Shown: in pieces, positions 10,227-21,865 of the stretch
Position numbering within the stretch: position 1 is the stretch's first letter
Layout of the letters: each line of letters starts with the position of its first letter
Origin: Trileptium ribeirensis
Lineage: Eukaryota > Nematoda > Enoplea > Enoplida > Thoracostomopsidae
Reading direction: 5' to 3'
NCBI GenBank assembly: GCA_030248225.1
Contig: JASANE010009867.1
Location: 1-64,000 of the forward strand
Length of the DNA: 64,000 nucleotides
Program-made: the position numbers and the translations under genes
The notes under the pieces: generated by a model
Told to the model about the DNA's origin: nothing
What the model saw: only the letters and a program-made list of their open reading frames with translations
The model's database searches: none

Positions 10227-13212
10227 TTATTTGTATAATTTTAGTCGAAAAGCAAATTATTCCACATGCATCTTACAAAAAATTACACATTTCTTGCTTC
10301 GAATACCTAAGGACAAATCATCCCAATCAACACGACTTTCCTGGGATGGCTACGTATATAAGTACAGATGTATTACAAAACTGGCTAAACTTATAAAAAG
10401 TTAGCCTTAAGATATAAATGTTCAATATTCGTCGGCTTCAGGTATAGCTTACTCGGACAGGAAGGGTGCTCTACTGGGGAGGTGATCAAAAGCTTTCGTC
10501 ACCTTCCCGAATTTTTGGGATAACTCTCCACAATTCCTCAAAAAATTTCCTTACAATTTTTATAATTTTGCTGATAATTTGTTGTATTTTCTTCGCGCCT
10601 GAGGTGTACTATGGAGCAGCGATGCTGTGCCTCAAGGGAGGGGCCAGGGTAAATATAATTTAAAGGTTCTGGCTCTTTCATGGTAATCCTAGTTTATATA
10701 TTGCTCATGGAGCCCTATGCCAGTTATGACATTGTTCAAACACAGTGCTTTTTCCTACAATGAAGAAATCATGTTTTAATGAAATTGTGCGTTACCCACT
10801 TATAAATATTATTCTCATTATAGCACGTGCTCAAGGTTCGGTGTCCCGCTGGCAGGAGCCGGTGTCGTGTTGGGGGTCAATGTGACTTTAGTAAATTTAA
10901 TCACTTCCACAAATTTTGCGCAGTTATCTCTATTTTTCTCATTTTGTCGATTTTTATCAATGTGTTTCCTATTTTCGCCAATTTGTACCTGCTTTTTTCC
11001 AATTTTTCTTAATTTTGGCAGTTTCCTCTAAATTTTTGGGCGCCAGAGCAGGGAAGGTGATAGATGCGCGTTCGGCACCAAAGGGCAAAGTCTCTCGGCA
11101 CAAACAGCGAGGGAGATTGGAACAGCAGTCGGGGGAGTGGTCCGACGAATCAGGTGGTTAACACTTCCTACCTGGTATGAACATGTCTGTGGCCATTTAT
11201 ACCATAATTATGTTATTTATCGAATCAATTGTATTAAAATTGTCATTCCAAGCAAAAAATGGAAAAATACGGTCAAACGTGCCAAAACTTGGTAAAAAAT
11301 TTGTAAAAATAGGGAAAACGAAAAAATTTAGGTCCAATTTTAGAAGTGAATTTACCAATACCAATAATAACGCCTACATCGTTAAATGTAGCTCCGTCAT
11401 TTAAAACATGCTATCGGTTTATATAGGTTTAAGGTTTTATGGTATCATTCAGTTGCTGCTACTATTTCAGATAAGTATTTATGATTCCAGAATTCCATGG
11501 TAGCTTTACCTATGTTCTTGACTGTACACTGGCTTCTGGATTATATCGGTTTCAATAGTAGTACTACATGCTTCTAATCCATTTATTGCTCCCAAACACG
11601 TGGCGTAAATATTGTTCAAAATTTTACCGTGTTTATCCATTACCATAGTATTTATTAATACTTTCATTTTCATAATAGATATGCGTATCATGGACATTCA
11701 AAAATTAAGTGATTTCACCAATTATGACACCTTTAAGAATCGGAGGTTACGTTGTTAGACAAAAAAGTTAAGTGCGATGTATTCGGTTTTTGGGTCTCCA
11801 CGGCTTAATCTTAATTTAGGAAAAATAAAACATAAAGCTTAGGCTAAAATTGTGTCTTAGTATATCGTTAACGTAATAGCCTGCATTTAACTCACACCCC
11901 AAACGTTACACATGTTGATAACCCGTCCGTGACAAGGCAGCATCAAGTGTATTTAATAATTTTACAAATTAAAATTCTGCGCGTTAATTATATAGCTAGG
12001 CGCAAAAATTTGCTTTTAAACAATTTAACTTATTTATTGTGGTATTTTTTATAATTGTCGGGGTCCACTAGGCTAGTGGGGTCCTAAGTTCCTAAATTTT
12101 AATGATTTTATCTGAAACTTAAAATTCTCTATTATATGTTTCCCTACCTAAACTCAAATCTTAAAACTTAAAATTTAATCTAACTTATCTAATTTGCATA
12201 AATAGGTTTCATTTCTCTTAGTAGCTAACCTATGTTGGGATTTTATTTTATTTTAGCTTCAGTGTTGTTTTAATCTCCAAGGACGAGGTGGAGCATTGAT
12301 TAGCTGGCGTTTACATGTCTTATTCTTAATTGCTTTAATTTTGCCTATTGATTACCTTATTAGCGGACTAGGTCAGCATATGTGTTTCCGCTGCGGCAGT
12401 AATGGTTGAAGTATTGCAGTTATAACTATAGCTATGGATGATATCAGAAGAGAGTTATGAAGCTATGCATTGAAGTTTAGACATTTTTTAAACTTAATTG
12501 GTCTCGTTTTGCGTAAGAAAAGTGTGCGAGAGAATAATCTAGTTTGGTATTTATAGTGCAAAGAATTGCACGGATCTTATCTTTCGCTTGATTTTTTATT
12601 GTTCTGGAGTGACGAGTGCCGTGCTAATTGTTGGATCTGCTTGTCAATCAGGAGTGCTTTAACAAGTAGTGTTATTCTTCAGTAGACCGGGCGAGTAAGG
12701 GGAGAGGATTCTAATAGGTACCCTATCGAGCCACCGATAGTTCCCAACTATTTACTTTGGTCAGCTAATCGGGGGCCAAAGTCTCTGTTCGACCAGCCAA
12801 TAGGGTATTATCGGAGCCAGATTGATAAACTTCAACTGCTTAGTAGTCGACTGCTACTATCCAGTTTTAATAACCGTGTCTGCTTGCCAATCGGGAGCGG
12901 CTTAAGTACTGGCACGTATTCGCCTGGGAGTAACCGGAATTCCGTTTCCGGCGAAAGCCGTGTTCCGGCTGCTGTTCCGGCAAAGGGCAAAAGCCATACC
13001 AGAACCGGAATTCTGTTATAAAAATTTTGTTTGAAATTTTCCACATTTTTGCTTCATCTGTGGTCCAAACATATGTAATATATGTACAATGATCAAGTTC
13101 CATTACAACCAAGCAAAAGAAAAGATTAACTCAGTAATTTGCCATGTGAAACGTAAGTAAGGCACAAAATTTTAGAGGACTTTTTTCATCTTAACCTGCA
13201 GGAGTCTGTTAA
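10227..13212. other. AT-rich non-coding stretch
   Basis: No gene recognised. 10500-11350 holds AAATTTTT-rich remnants resembling other decayed elements in the window. Near 12630 and 12880 two diverged copies of a CTGCTTG-CAATC-GGAG-GC-TTAA segment occur. A CCGGAATTC-rich patch (12930-13010) resembles GGTTCCGG-rich DNA just beyond the downstream LINE (16780-16850). Confidence 0.3.
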
Positions 13213-15821
13213 AACCAAGCCAGGTCGAAGCTTGTAGCAGCTGCTTTACATATTCAGGAGTTTACGGGATATGTTCGAATTAAACCGCCCAACTCGGTAC
13301 CAGAGTATGGATTATTTAGAAGTATTAACATAAGTATTAGTAAAAAACTAAATATTTTAACAGTATATCGATCGCCAATAAGTTCAGATGAAGCTGATAT
13401 ATATATAGTTGTCTCATAAATGAACTGGATAGTACACATGTGGAAAATGATATAATGGTATTGGGAGATTTTAATCTGCCTTTGTTTTTTACTTCCCGCC
13501 ATGATACCAGAACAGCACTTTTTGCAGAAACCTTCTTCTCTCTAGGTTTGTATCAATACGTCGGTAAGCCAACTCGAAATCAAAACATTTTAGATCTGTT
13601 TTTTGCCACAGATGTTAACATGATCTCAAATATTCAAGTTGTAGAACCATTCTCCACGAGTGACCACAGCAAAGTTTCTTTTAACATGAATGCTCCTAAA
13701 CCTAAAGCAAATGCCGTCATATGTGCTTACGACTTCCGTTCTGCAAACTATAATGATATGGGATATTTTCTTTCCACGACTGATTGGAACAATTTGTTCT
13801 CTGACTGTAGTTCCGTCCAGGATATGTGGGATACTTTTGTTAACATTATGCTATATGCAATTGAGTTATATACACCTAAACGTCTAACTAGGTCAAAAAA
13901 CCGTAAATATAGCTCTGTTGTCAGCAAAGCATATAAGAAAAAGTTAGCAGCCTGGCATTGTTACAAAAATTCCAGGTGCGCGCATAACTATGAATTGTAT
14001 AAACAAGCTGCTCGAGACGCAAAACAAGCTGTTAGTGCAGAAAACCGGTTAGTCGAATATAATATCCTGAATACGATGAACACTGCCAAATTTTTCAAAT
14101 TTGTTCGATCGAAGTCACTTTCTTCGAATGCGGTACCACCTATTGAGTCCCCACGTGGTCTGATATTTGCAGATGAAGATAAGTGTGAGGCTTTCCAAAA
14201 TCAGTTTTTGTCTGTTTTTACCCGTGATGATGGTGTATTGCCTTATTTTCCGCATCAAACACAGAATATGCTTACCTGTGTTGACTTTTCAGTTGACACA
14301 GTTAGTACAGTTTTGCGGAAATTACCATGTAAAATATCATACGGCCCCGAGGGCATACCTAGTATAGCACTTAAGAAAACAGCTACATATACTGCTTACC
14401 CCTTATTTGTAATCTTCCATGCTTCTATGAGCAGTGGTGTTCTTCCATCTCATTGGTTGCAAGCTAGAGTCGTTCCATTATATAAAAGAAAAGGAAACAA
14501 CACTAAACCTGAGAATTACCGACCGATTAGCTTGACGTCTGTTGCATGCAAAGTCTTTGAACGTATCATAAAAGATGCTATTTTAAAGCATTTACAAACG
14601 CATAATCTGATACGTGACCAACAGCATGGGTTCCTACCTAAGCGTTCTACAGTCACGAATGTTCTTTCCAGTTGCACAGCATGGTTCAAAGCTCGCTCTA
14701 AACACAAAAATATACATTGCTGCTATATAGATTTCGCGAAAGCATTTGATTCTGTAAGCCATTCCAAACTGATTCACAAAGTGAACAAGTACGGTATTGA
14801 TGGAAATTTATTAAGATGGATAAAGGCATTTTTAGCCGAACGTACGCAAGTTGTAGTTCTGAATAGATCAAAGTCTTACATAGGAAATATCACAAGTGGA
14901 GTACCGTAGGGTTCTGTTCTAGGTCCATTGCTCTTCCTAATTTATGTAAACGACTTAGCCGATTGTATAGTTTCTTGTAGTTTATCTTTGTATGCTGATG
15001 ACGCTAAAATTTTTTGCGAAAGTGATCTTAGTAACACTAAGTCCTGTCAACTCCAAGACGATCTCGACAGAGTTAGCAAATGGGCAGAGTCATGGCAATT
15101 GTTGATAGCTTTATCCAAGTGTAGCATTTTCATTTTTGGTCCAACTGCAGGCGAAACACCTGTTTATAATTTTAGTGGAAAGGATTTACAAATCGTAAAC
15201 ACGATTAACGATCTCGGCATAGAAGTTTCTGCTGATCAAAAATTTTCAGGGCACTGTTCAACTATTGCCAAAAAGGGTCACCGAATGGTGTCCTGTATTT
15301 TCCGAACTTTTAAGTGTCGTGATACAAACTTCCTCATCAAAATGTTCACTACCTTTGTCCGCCGTGTCCTGGAGTATGCCTCTCCTGTCTGGTCTCCAGG
15401 GGTATTAAAAGATATTGATGTTGTTGAAGCGGTACAACGAAGATTCACTAAACGCATATTTCATGTTTCGCATCTCCCACACCGTGAAAGACTTCTTAAA
15501 ATGAACATGGATAGCCTTGAATACAGACGACTTTATACAGATATAGTTACAGGGTACAAGATATTGCATGGGCATCTTGAAATTCCTCTTGAATCCTTTT
15601 TTACCTATAGTAAATACATTGGCCCGCGCTCTCATCATTTAAAACTTGATATCCCGTTTACTAGACTGCAGGCTGTTAAAGACAGCTTCTTTGTCCGATT
15701 TCCCAAAATGTGGAACCAGCTCCCCGAAAACATTGCATCTCTAGGTTGTTCATCTAAGTTTAATAACCACTTAAAGAATCATGACTTGTCCTGTTACTTG
15801 AAGGGTCGATATTTTAGGTGA
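13213..15821 (+). pseudogene. LINE ORF2 (endonuclease-reverse transcriptase), two lesions
   Basis: Encodes endonuclease plus reverse transcriptase, the enzymes of LINE mobilisation. The endonuclease frame is readable from ~13213 and carries TVYRSP, then shifts at a TA-run (13396-13407) by what looks like a 2-bp expansion. It continues with VLGDFNLPL and STSDHSKVSF, the classic GDFN and SDH motifs. RT follows: NYRPISLTS, DFAKAFDSVSH, then GVP-stop-GSVLGPLLF and the catalytic YADD. The stop is TAG at 14907-14909, where the family has Gln (CAG to TAG). The frame then stays open to 15821. A GTG at 13440 opens the longest frame but is internal, not a start. The C-terminus (PKMWNQLPENI) is typical of the superfamily. 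Assignment to CR1, Rex or Jockey proper is not resolved. Confidence 0.88.
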
Positions 15822-16094
15822 CCATCCAGGTCCTTTATCGACCTATTGCATATTGTTATACGTAACTGTTTGTATGACATGGACAACACATTCTTTTATT
15901 TTTAGCCAGTCCTGGAACCACAGGTCGTTTGTTTTCTTTTTTATTTTACACTAACACATCTGCATGATTGAAAAGATTCTTTACACTGATCACTGATTAT
16001 AAAAAAAACTGATTACAACCTAACTGACTAAATACTTTTAAATTTGTTGGCCACTGTCCTTCTTGTTGCACAATTTGTTTACAATAAACCATCC

Positions 16095-16119
16095 ATTATT
16101 ATTATTATTATTATTATTT
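16095..16119 (+). repeat. (ATT)n microsatellite tail of the LINE
   Basis: About eight ATT units directly after the LINE 3' UTR and its AATAAA. Confidence 0.85.
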
Positions 16120-17267
16120 AGCTGTAAGCTAGGCTAACATAAATTGCGGCAAGTACCAGCCAGTGCGCTTGTAAATTTTGTAAATCCGTCTACATTGAAG
16201 TATATTAACATATCTGCAACGCCGCCAGCAACTGCGTTCTTGCCAATGAACTGTATTGAAACTGGGCGAGCAGTATCACAGTTTGTCTCATTTATAGCAT
16301 GTGATTAGAAAGGTATTATCATTATCATCTAACTAACGGGCACTGTTTGCACAACGCCAGCCTAAACAGTGTCTCTGACCACTGATCAGAAAATTACCTT
16401 CTATTATTTTTCTCAGAACCATATGAACCAATACCTCCAAGTTTCCTACAGAACATGTAACAAACGTATGCGTAGTAAAGGGAGGCTACAATGCGAAAAT
16501 GTTTATTCTACGCTCCATGCGTTGTAAGCACATTCAATTTGACGCAGTATACGCAATGTTGTATAGTGGAAGGCATCTTTTGCTCTGTATGTCCAAAAAC
16601 GACATATTGATCAATAAATAAAGATTATTAGCTTCCTCAGTCTCTATAAATTTTTAGAAAGCCATGTCATCGCAATACATTAAGTTTAATCTAAAAGTTA
16701 TTTTCAATACATTTTAAATCTATTATATATACCTTCATTTCTTCTTTCATCTGTTTTACTATAAATAAGTTTCGAAAACCAGGTTCCGATTCCGGATCCG
16801 GTTTAAATGGACGGTTCCGGTTGCTGGTTCCGGTTCCGGTTTTTCCCTGGTATTAGCTAATTCTAAGGGCCTAAGTTCAGGTAATTGAATTCGAGTAGAA
16901 CGAGAATTTTCAACTTTTGCTCTGGAGGGGGGTTGAGGAGGCCCTGTCTATGTGTGTGTCGCACCTGGATCTCGATAACGTTTGGGCGGATTTTGATGCA
17001 TGATAGCTCATTCGATCCGCAATGGTCGATTTAGGTGTAGTGACGGAGCCCGATTTTTGAATTTTTCCCATGGGAAAAGTTTTGGGGCAAAATTAGGTCA
17101 TGTTGGCCCATTTTTCGGGCACCCCCTCCAGTTTTTGCGACTTTTCTCAATAAGTAAACGAGGTATCCGCAAACTAATAGGCCTATTCCATGAAGCTTTC
17201 CAATGATATATAACAAGTTTTTCAACTACTTCCCAATCTGGAGTCTATAATCTTATAATTGGCTCAA
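16120..17267. other. no gene; GGTTCCGG-rich patch
   Basis: AT-rich filler. At 16780-16850 a run of imperfect GGTTCCGG units resembles the patch at 12930-13010 before the LINE, so the LINE may have split one older repeat. Confidence 0.3.
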
Positions 17268-17579
17268 AATTTCATATTTGGTGAAAAGTCGTGGGAAATG
17301 CACCTAAATGTGTGTTTTTGTTGCTTTTAGTGTGTTATATGAATTTTATGGGCAGATAAACTCATTGCAAGTGTTAAAAATATTGTTTTGCAAATATTTT
17401 TTACACTTCTGTAAAAAATGACGTTTTCGAAATTTTTTGGTGACAAGTCGTGGGAAAAGCACCTGAATGTGTGTTTATTGTTGGTTTTGGTGTCGGATAT
17501 GGGATTTTCTGGGCCGACAAGCTCATTGCGAGCGTCAAGAATATTGTGTGGCAAATATTTTTCACACTTCTGCTTCGGG
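17268..17579. repeat. ~165-bp unit in two tandem, diverged copies
   Basis: Copy 1 (17268-17410) and copy 2 (17437-17579) share TTTGGTGA-AAGTCGTGGGAAA-GCACCT-AATGTGTGTTT and end in AAATATTTTTCACACTTCTG-like sequence. The small open frames here are artefacts of the repeat. Confidence 0.7.
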
Positions 17580-17639
17580 GGATTGTTCTCACCACTCGAA
17601 TTCTGGCTCGCAAGCGAGCTTCGCTAGTTATATAAGCGT

Positions 17640-18135
17640 ACGTCAGAAGCCAATCGGGGTCGCTCGTACAAACCTTACAAGAGGCTTATTAGAATTAACG
17701 ATAACTTAACCTTAACGCTGATAGAGCTAGGAACAAGTGCTCCGAGAGTCACAATATCTGAAACCAAGTGTAACTATATGGTGTATTTGGAAGCATGATC
17801 GAAAAAGGTAGCATTAAAGGACAGTGCCGTGCGTAGGAGTTGACGGGCCTTAGTTGCATAGGCAAGAGTATTGCGAGAAAGGCTTCAGGCCTTAGTGCAC
17901 AGGCAATAGTGTGGTGTGAAAGCCTACAAGTCTCAGTGCTCAACGGTGTTGCTTAACGTTTAACCAGTATTGTTATAATAAACATTTATTGCTACGTGTT
18001 TGGGTGTTCAAGTATTTGAACCAGAGTGATCGAGCCGAGCTAGGTGCACGCTGCAACGTGAAATATAAGGCACGAATACTGATCACGCAAAGAAGGACGT
18101 GCGCCAACTAAGACGTTCTATGGGCATACTATTGG
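17640..18135 (+). repeat. possible solo LTR
   Basis: TATATAAG near 17630, AATAAA near 17973, and a sequence ending just before TTGGCCCCACCACGAACC that resembles a tRNA primer-binding site. Inside (17847-17930) is an imperfect 41-bp duplication beginning GGCCTTAGT. No second LTR and no retroviral-type ORF are present. Confidence 0.25.
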
Positions 18136-20624
18136 CCCCACCACGAACCGAACTTGTGGGTTTTGGGGCATCGGAAACTTTTTGCCGGTGTTAGTTTTGT
18201 TCTAACTTGTGTGGTATTGTGTGATCCTCCAGCATACCGACTTACGCTATCAAGAGCTGATTGGCTGTACACGTAGGTGTAATGATGCTTCACTATGTTC
18301 TGCAATCTCGATAGTTACCAGTTTGTGTTGGAGGTTTCCCAGGCTACAAAGGGGGTTTCCGTGCCCAAGCCCACCCAACCACCATAAAAACAACCCAAAA
18401 GCCCATCCAAGACCGATAATTTGGTTTTTTTCACTATTTTAATTATTATATGGTCCCCACCCGGCCAATTTCTAAATTCTCGAAATATGATGATTGATTT
18501 TATCGTTTTATTCTGATTGGCATATTTTCCGCGAATTCTTTTGGTTAGCTAACTTATTGTTAGCTTGACTTTTGTCATTCAGTCACGTGGTGTTTGACTT
18601 CTAGTCGGCTCCGTGTTTCAGAGTAAAGGATTACAATTTGCTTTTATTATTATTTAGCCGCTTGTTCCTGGTGACATAGCTACAACCTTAGGTAGTAGCC
18701 AGTCTTTTTGGTTGATATCAGCGTTATAGTTCGAGTAGGGTCATAGATGAAATCTTAAGCTACTTAGCCTTCGACCTATATTATGAATAGCCGAGGTTTT
18801 ATGAGTTAAAACGTTATCGGCGTGGAGCTTACTAAGAGTGGAAACAAAGGCGCAAAAGAATTCCGCTTGGCTTTCTAGTGCAAGGGGATTGCGAGTTTTT
18901 CTTATTGCTTTATGATTTTGGCTAAATAACGACGGACCAGTTATACCTAAGACTTCACAAATAAGTATATATTATATAAACAAGTACTAAATAATTTAGT
19001 AATAATCATATTCCTTCGTAAAAATCGAAAGATTAGGTGGGGTTAACTTCGTGAGTAAACCCGGGGTGAGTAAGGGGTACGGATTCGGACGACCACGTCG
19101 TGAAATCCCCTCTCTCCTCATAACCATCTGTTGTGCCAGCCGGCAAGAGTTGATGCTAAGGCGTCGTACGAAAGCAGTTTGTATACTTTGCAGCCACAGC
19201 AGAGATCAAACTTGTAGTTTTCGGATTGTACTGTAACTAAATTGCGGCAGTTCACTATTTTTATTGTAATGATAGGTCTTATGTTAACTACCAATCCTAT
19301 CTGTGCAAGTATTTCACAAAACAAATGTTCTTATTAAAACTTTGTGGGGAAAATAATGTCCATTTTTCTTTTTGTGAACGATTTCCGGCCACTGGTTAGT
19401 CGTTATCCCGCACAATATCTAGCTAAGATGGCAAACGAAATAGCTCAGAGTCTAGTAAAAATAATGTATAGCAAACCACATTCGGATATATTTTTGGGAC
19501 ATTGTTAATTCCGGCCTGTTTATCGCTACTCGTTTGAATTTTATCGCTCGAGTGGTGTATTAAACATGTCTATGAGCTCACGTGAGCAAAATTTTACTGC
19601 CCATTACTCACCGATATTGGTAATGTAGCCGTACTAAGGCATTAGTTATGCAACACCATTTCACACATGTCCTTACGGTCCGGCCCGTTCCATGATGGAT
19701 CGGTCCGGACGGCCTCTGTTCAGATTCAATCTGTGGCATTGACCTGCTTTCAAAACAGCAGGGTTGAACAGAGGACTCTGGTCCACAGTAACCTTGTTTC
19801 GATAATATGTTAGCATATAACTATTAATAGTAGTAGTTTATGGAAAACTAAGGAAGAATTGGAATGTCATCCCCATCACCTTCTGAACTGCTAAATACCG
19901 TTTTTAACGAAATTCCTGGTTTCGAACGGTAACCATGCTATTATAAATACTGTTAACAGGACCAACTGCCCGCCTATAAACGCTCTTCAAAGTGGTTCAC
20001 TGTAACTAATTGGTCAGGGTAACAGGCGTTTTATTGTAACTAGCAGTGGCGGTTCCGTATTGTTGTAAACGTCAGTTCAATATTCTTGTAAGTATAAAAT
20101 GCCAGGTCATAATCGTAGCTTCATTATAAACTGTTATAAATATTTCAATATAGTTGCTTAAAACTACAGCTAGAGGTTGTTGTTGAGCTGGCTCTTAGTG
20201 TATCATGAAAACGAACCTGTGCCATGAAAATAAAAAAGTTAGAAGAACGTAAGTGTAACAGCTAAATTATACTTCATTTATTCAATTTTTTCTAAATTAA
20301 AGTGGACCGATCCGGATCGCTGAGGTCGGGATCACAATTTCTGAGGTCCGGTCAAGTTGCATCTACAATAGGCACATCTATTATACATTTATACGACACT
20401 TTGCCGCTATCATGCTTGATATCGCCTGATGAAAGTTGTGGCTATTACTAGTACTTCGCAAAAGAGTAGCAATCGAGCGAGTATGGCCGCTAAGAATCTT
20501 GCTAGCTTGAAATATTACCTTTACTGGTGTTTGTGTGCTATTTAAAATGTGTTATGTGAAAATGGTCACCCTAAAGCCACCCACAGCCTTGTAATGACAT
20601 GATACATCAACATCAGCTCTTTGA
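18136..20624. other. no recognisable gene
   Basis: AT-rich. 19690-19775 has GTCCGG/CCGGAC and CTCTGTTCA/TGAACAGAG inverted repeats that may mark a decayed element. GGACCGATCCGGATC near 20303 is a related word. Confidence 0.3.
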
Positions 20625-21050
20625 CGGCAATACCATCGTATTCAGCGTGCTTGCAAACCTATATATCAATATTTTGACGCTCGAACAATGCAATATCATG
20701 CTACATAAGCAAAAAAGGTCTTCTGTAAAAAAATAGGTAGGCTTACCTAAAACACCCTATATTTGTCCCGGTAACATAACACCATACAAAAGCCATAGGT
20801 TTTCGATACCATTGTATTCAGGGTGCTCGAAAACCTATATAAGGATGGAATCACGCGAATACCCCGCAATAACATGTCACAAAGCAAAAAATGGTGTGAT
20901 GTGACATGGGGTCGACATGCACTATTTGAATTCGCGCGGCGCAAGCAGTCACTTGACAAAAAAGTGGTGTATAGCAAAGTTGCAGCTCTTGATGAGCTGA
21001 TTTCAGACTATGGTTTCGACATATAGGTGGCGAAAGATAGATACTAAGAT
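20625..21050. repeat. dispersed repeat with internal duplication
   Basis: Two copies of ATACCAT-GTATTCAG-GTGCT-G-AAACCTATAT lie ~177 bp apart (20631 and 20808). The following part (GCAAAGTTG-AG-TCT, then ATATAGGT-GCGAAAGATAGATAC) recurs near 47300-47400, and pieces recur near 49770 and 53670. Confidence 0.5.
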
Positions 21051-21820
21051 GTCTAAAACTGTATTGGTGATTAAATAAAAATATCAGATATATATATGGG
21101 TTATTGAACGTTGAACACAAGGATCATATAGAGTACAACATGTACATTTTATGTCTTTTCATAGATTTTCAATGGGTTTATGGTTAATGACCCCGATTTC
21201 AGGAATATAGTCTGACATCAGTCCTTTGGGTACGTATTGCGTGCAAGAATGATTTACTATATGGTCTTTGGTATGGTGAATATGGTGGTTCCGTTATTTA
21301 GAGACCAGCACGTAAATTGGGCAATATCAAGAATTGTTACATAGGTTTTTCGGTAGGCTGAATACGATGGTTTGGTTATCTAGAGACTAGCACAAATACT
21401 TCATGCGTTTTCCGTTGTTTTCGATGGGTATAGCTCGACGAAGTCCTTTCAACGTATTCAGGGTTCCAGAGGTATTAGGGTCGTATATACATCAAACACA
21501 GCATGTTACAAATGATTACACAAAATGATAACATATAAATGAAACCACACTCGCTTCGTTTCATCCTCGCATGAGAGATACTTGTTTACTGGGTTAGTCC
21601 TATATGTAGTTTGCAAAAAGGCTACCTGAGTTAAAGAGTTGCCGGTCATAAGGTTGTACCTGAAATCATACTTGAATTAATTATGATTCCAGCACATGCA
21701 GTTGTGACAATTCTACTGTCCTTTCTGCCGAAGATATTGTTAATTATTAGTTTTACTGAATTATATACGCAGATTTTCTGTTGTTGTTAAATATATTATA
21801 TATATATATATGCTTTAATA
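21051..21820. other. upstream flank of LAMTOR1
   Basis: Non-coding, with repeat fragments to ~21560 and a TA microsatellite at ~21790-21811 immediately before the start codon. No TATA/Inr arrangement stands out. The 5' UTR and promoter presumably lie here. Confidence 0.3.
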
Positions 21821-21865
21821 ATGATGAACGCACTGTGTTGTTGCTGTACATCGTCTGAAAACGAG
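21821..21865 (+). CDS. LAMTOR1: LAMTOR1 coding exon 1
   Basis: Two in-frame ATGs (21821 and 21824), then Asn-Ala-Leu, four cysteines and TSSENE. The donor GTATGT begins at 21866 in phase 0. The Cys cluster corresponds to the palmitoylated Cys3/Cys4 of human LAMTOR1. Confidence 0.85.

Larger units (their letters stand above)
13213..16119 (+). mobile_element. Jockey/CR1-superfamily LINE, 5'-truncated
   Basis: A non-LTR retrotransposon whose readable part starts inside the endonuclease domain, runs through reverse transcriptase and a C-terminal region, then a ~260-bp 3' UTR. The UTR has AATAAA at 16083-16088 and ends in an (ATT)n tail at 16095-16119, typical of target-primed insertion of this group. 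Only two disabling changes are evident in ~2.6 kb, so it is young. The 5' end is lost near 13213, where no target duplication is obvious. Confidence 0.85.

Noticed and set aside
13440..13442. GTG at 13440 as start of the LINE protein
   Set aside because: The endonuclease reading clearly continues upstream in another frame; this is an internal codon after a frameshift.
14907..14909. TAG as a recoded glutamine
   Set aside because: UAG ends normal ORFs here (for example at 1446-1448). A simple CAG to TAG mutation in a retrotransposon is enough.
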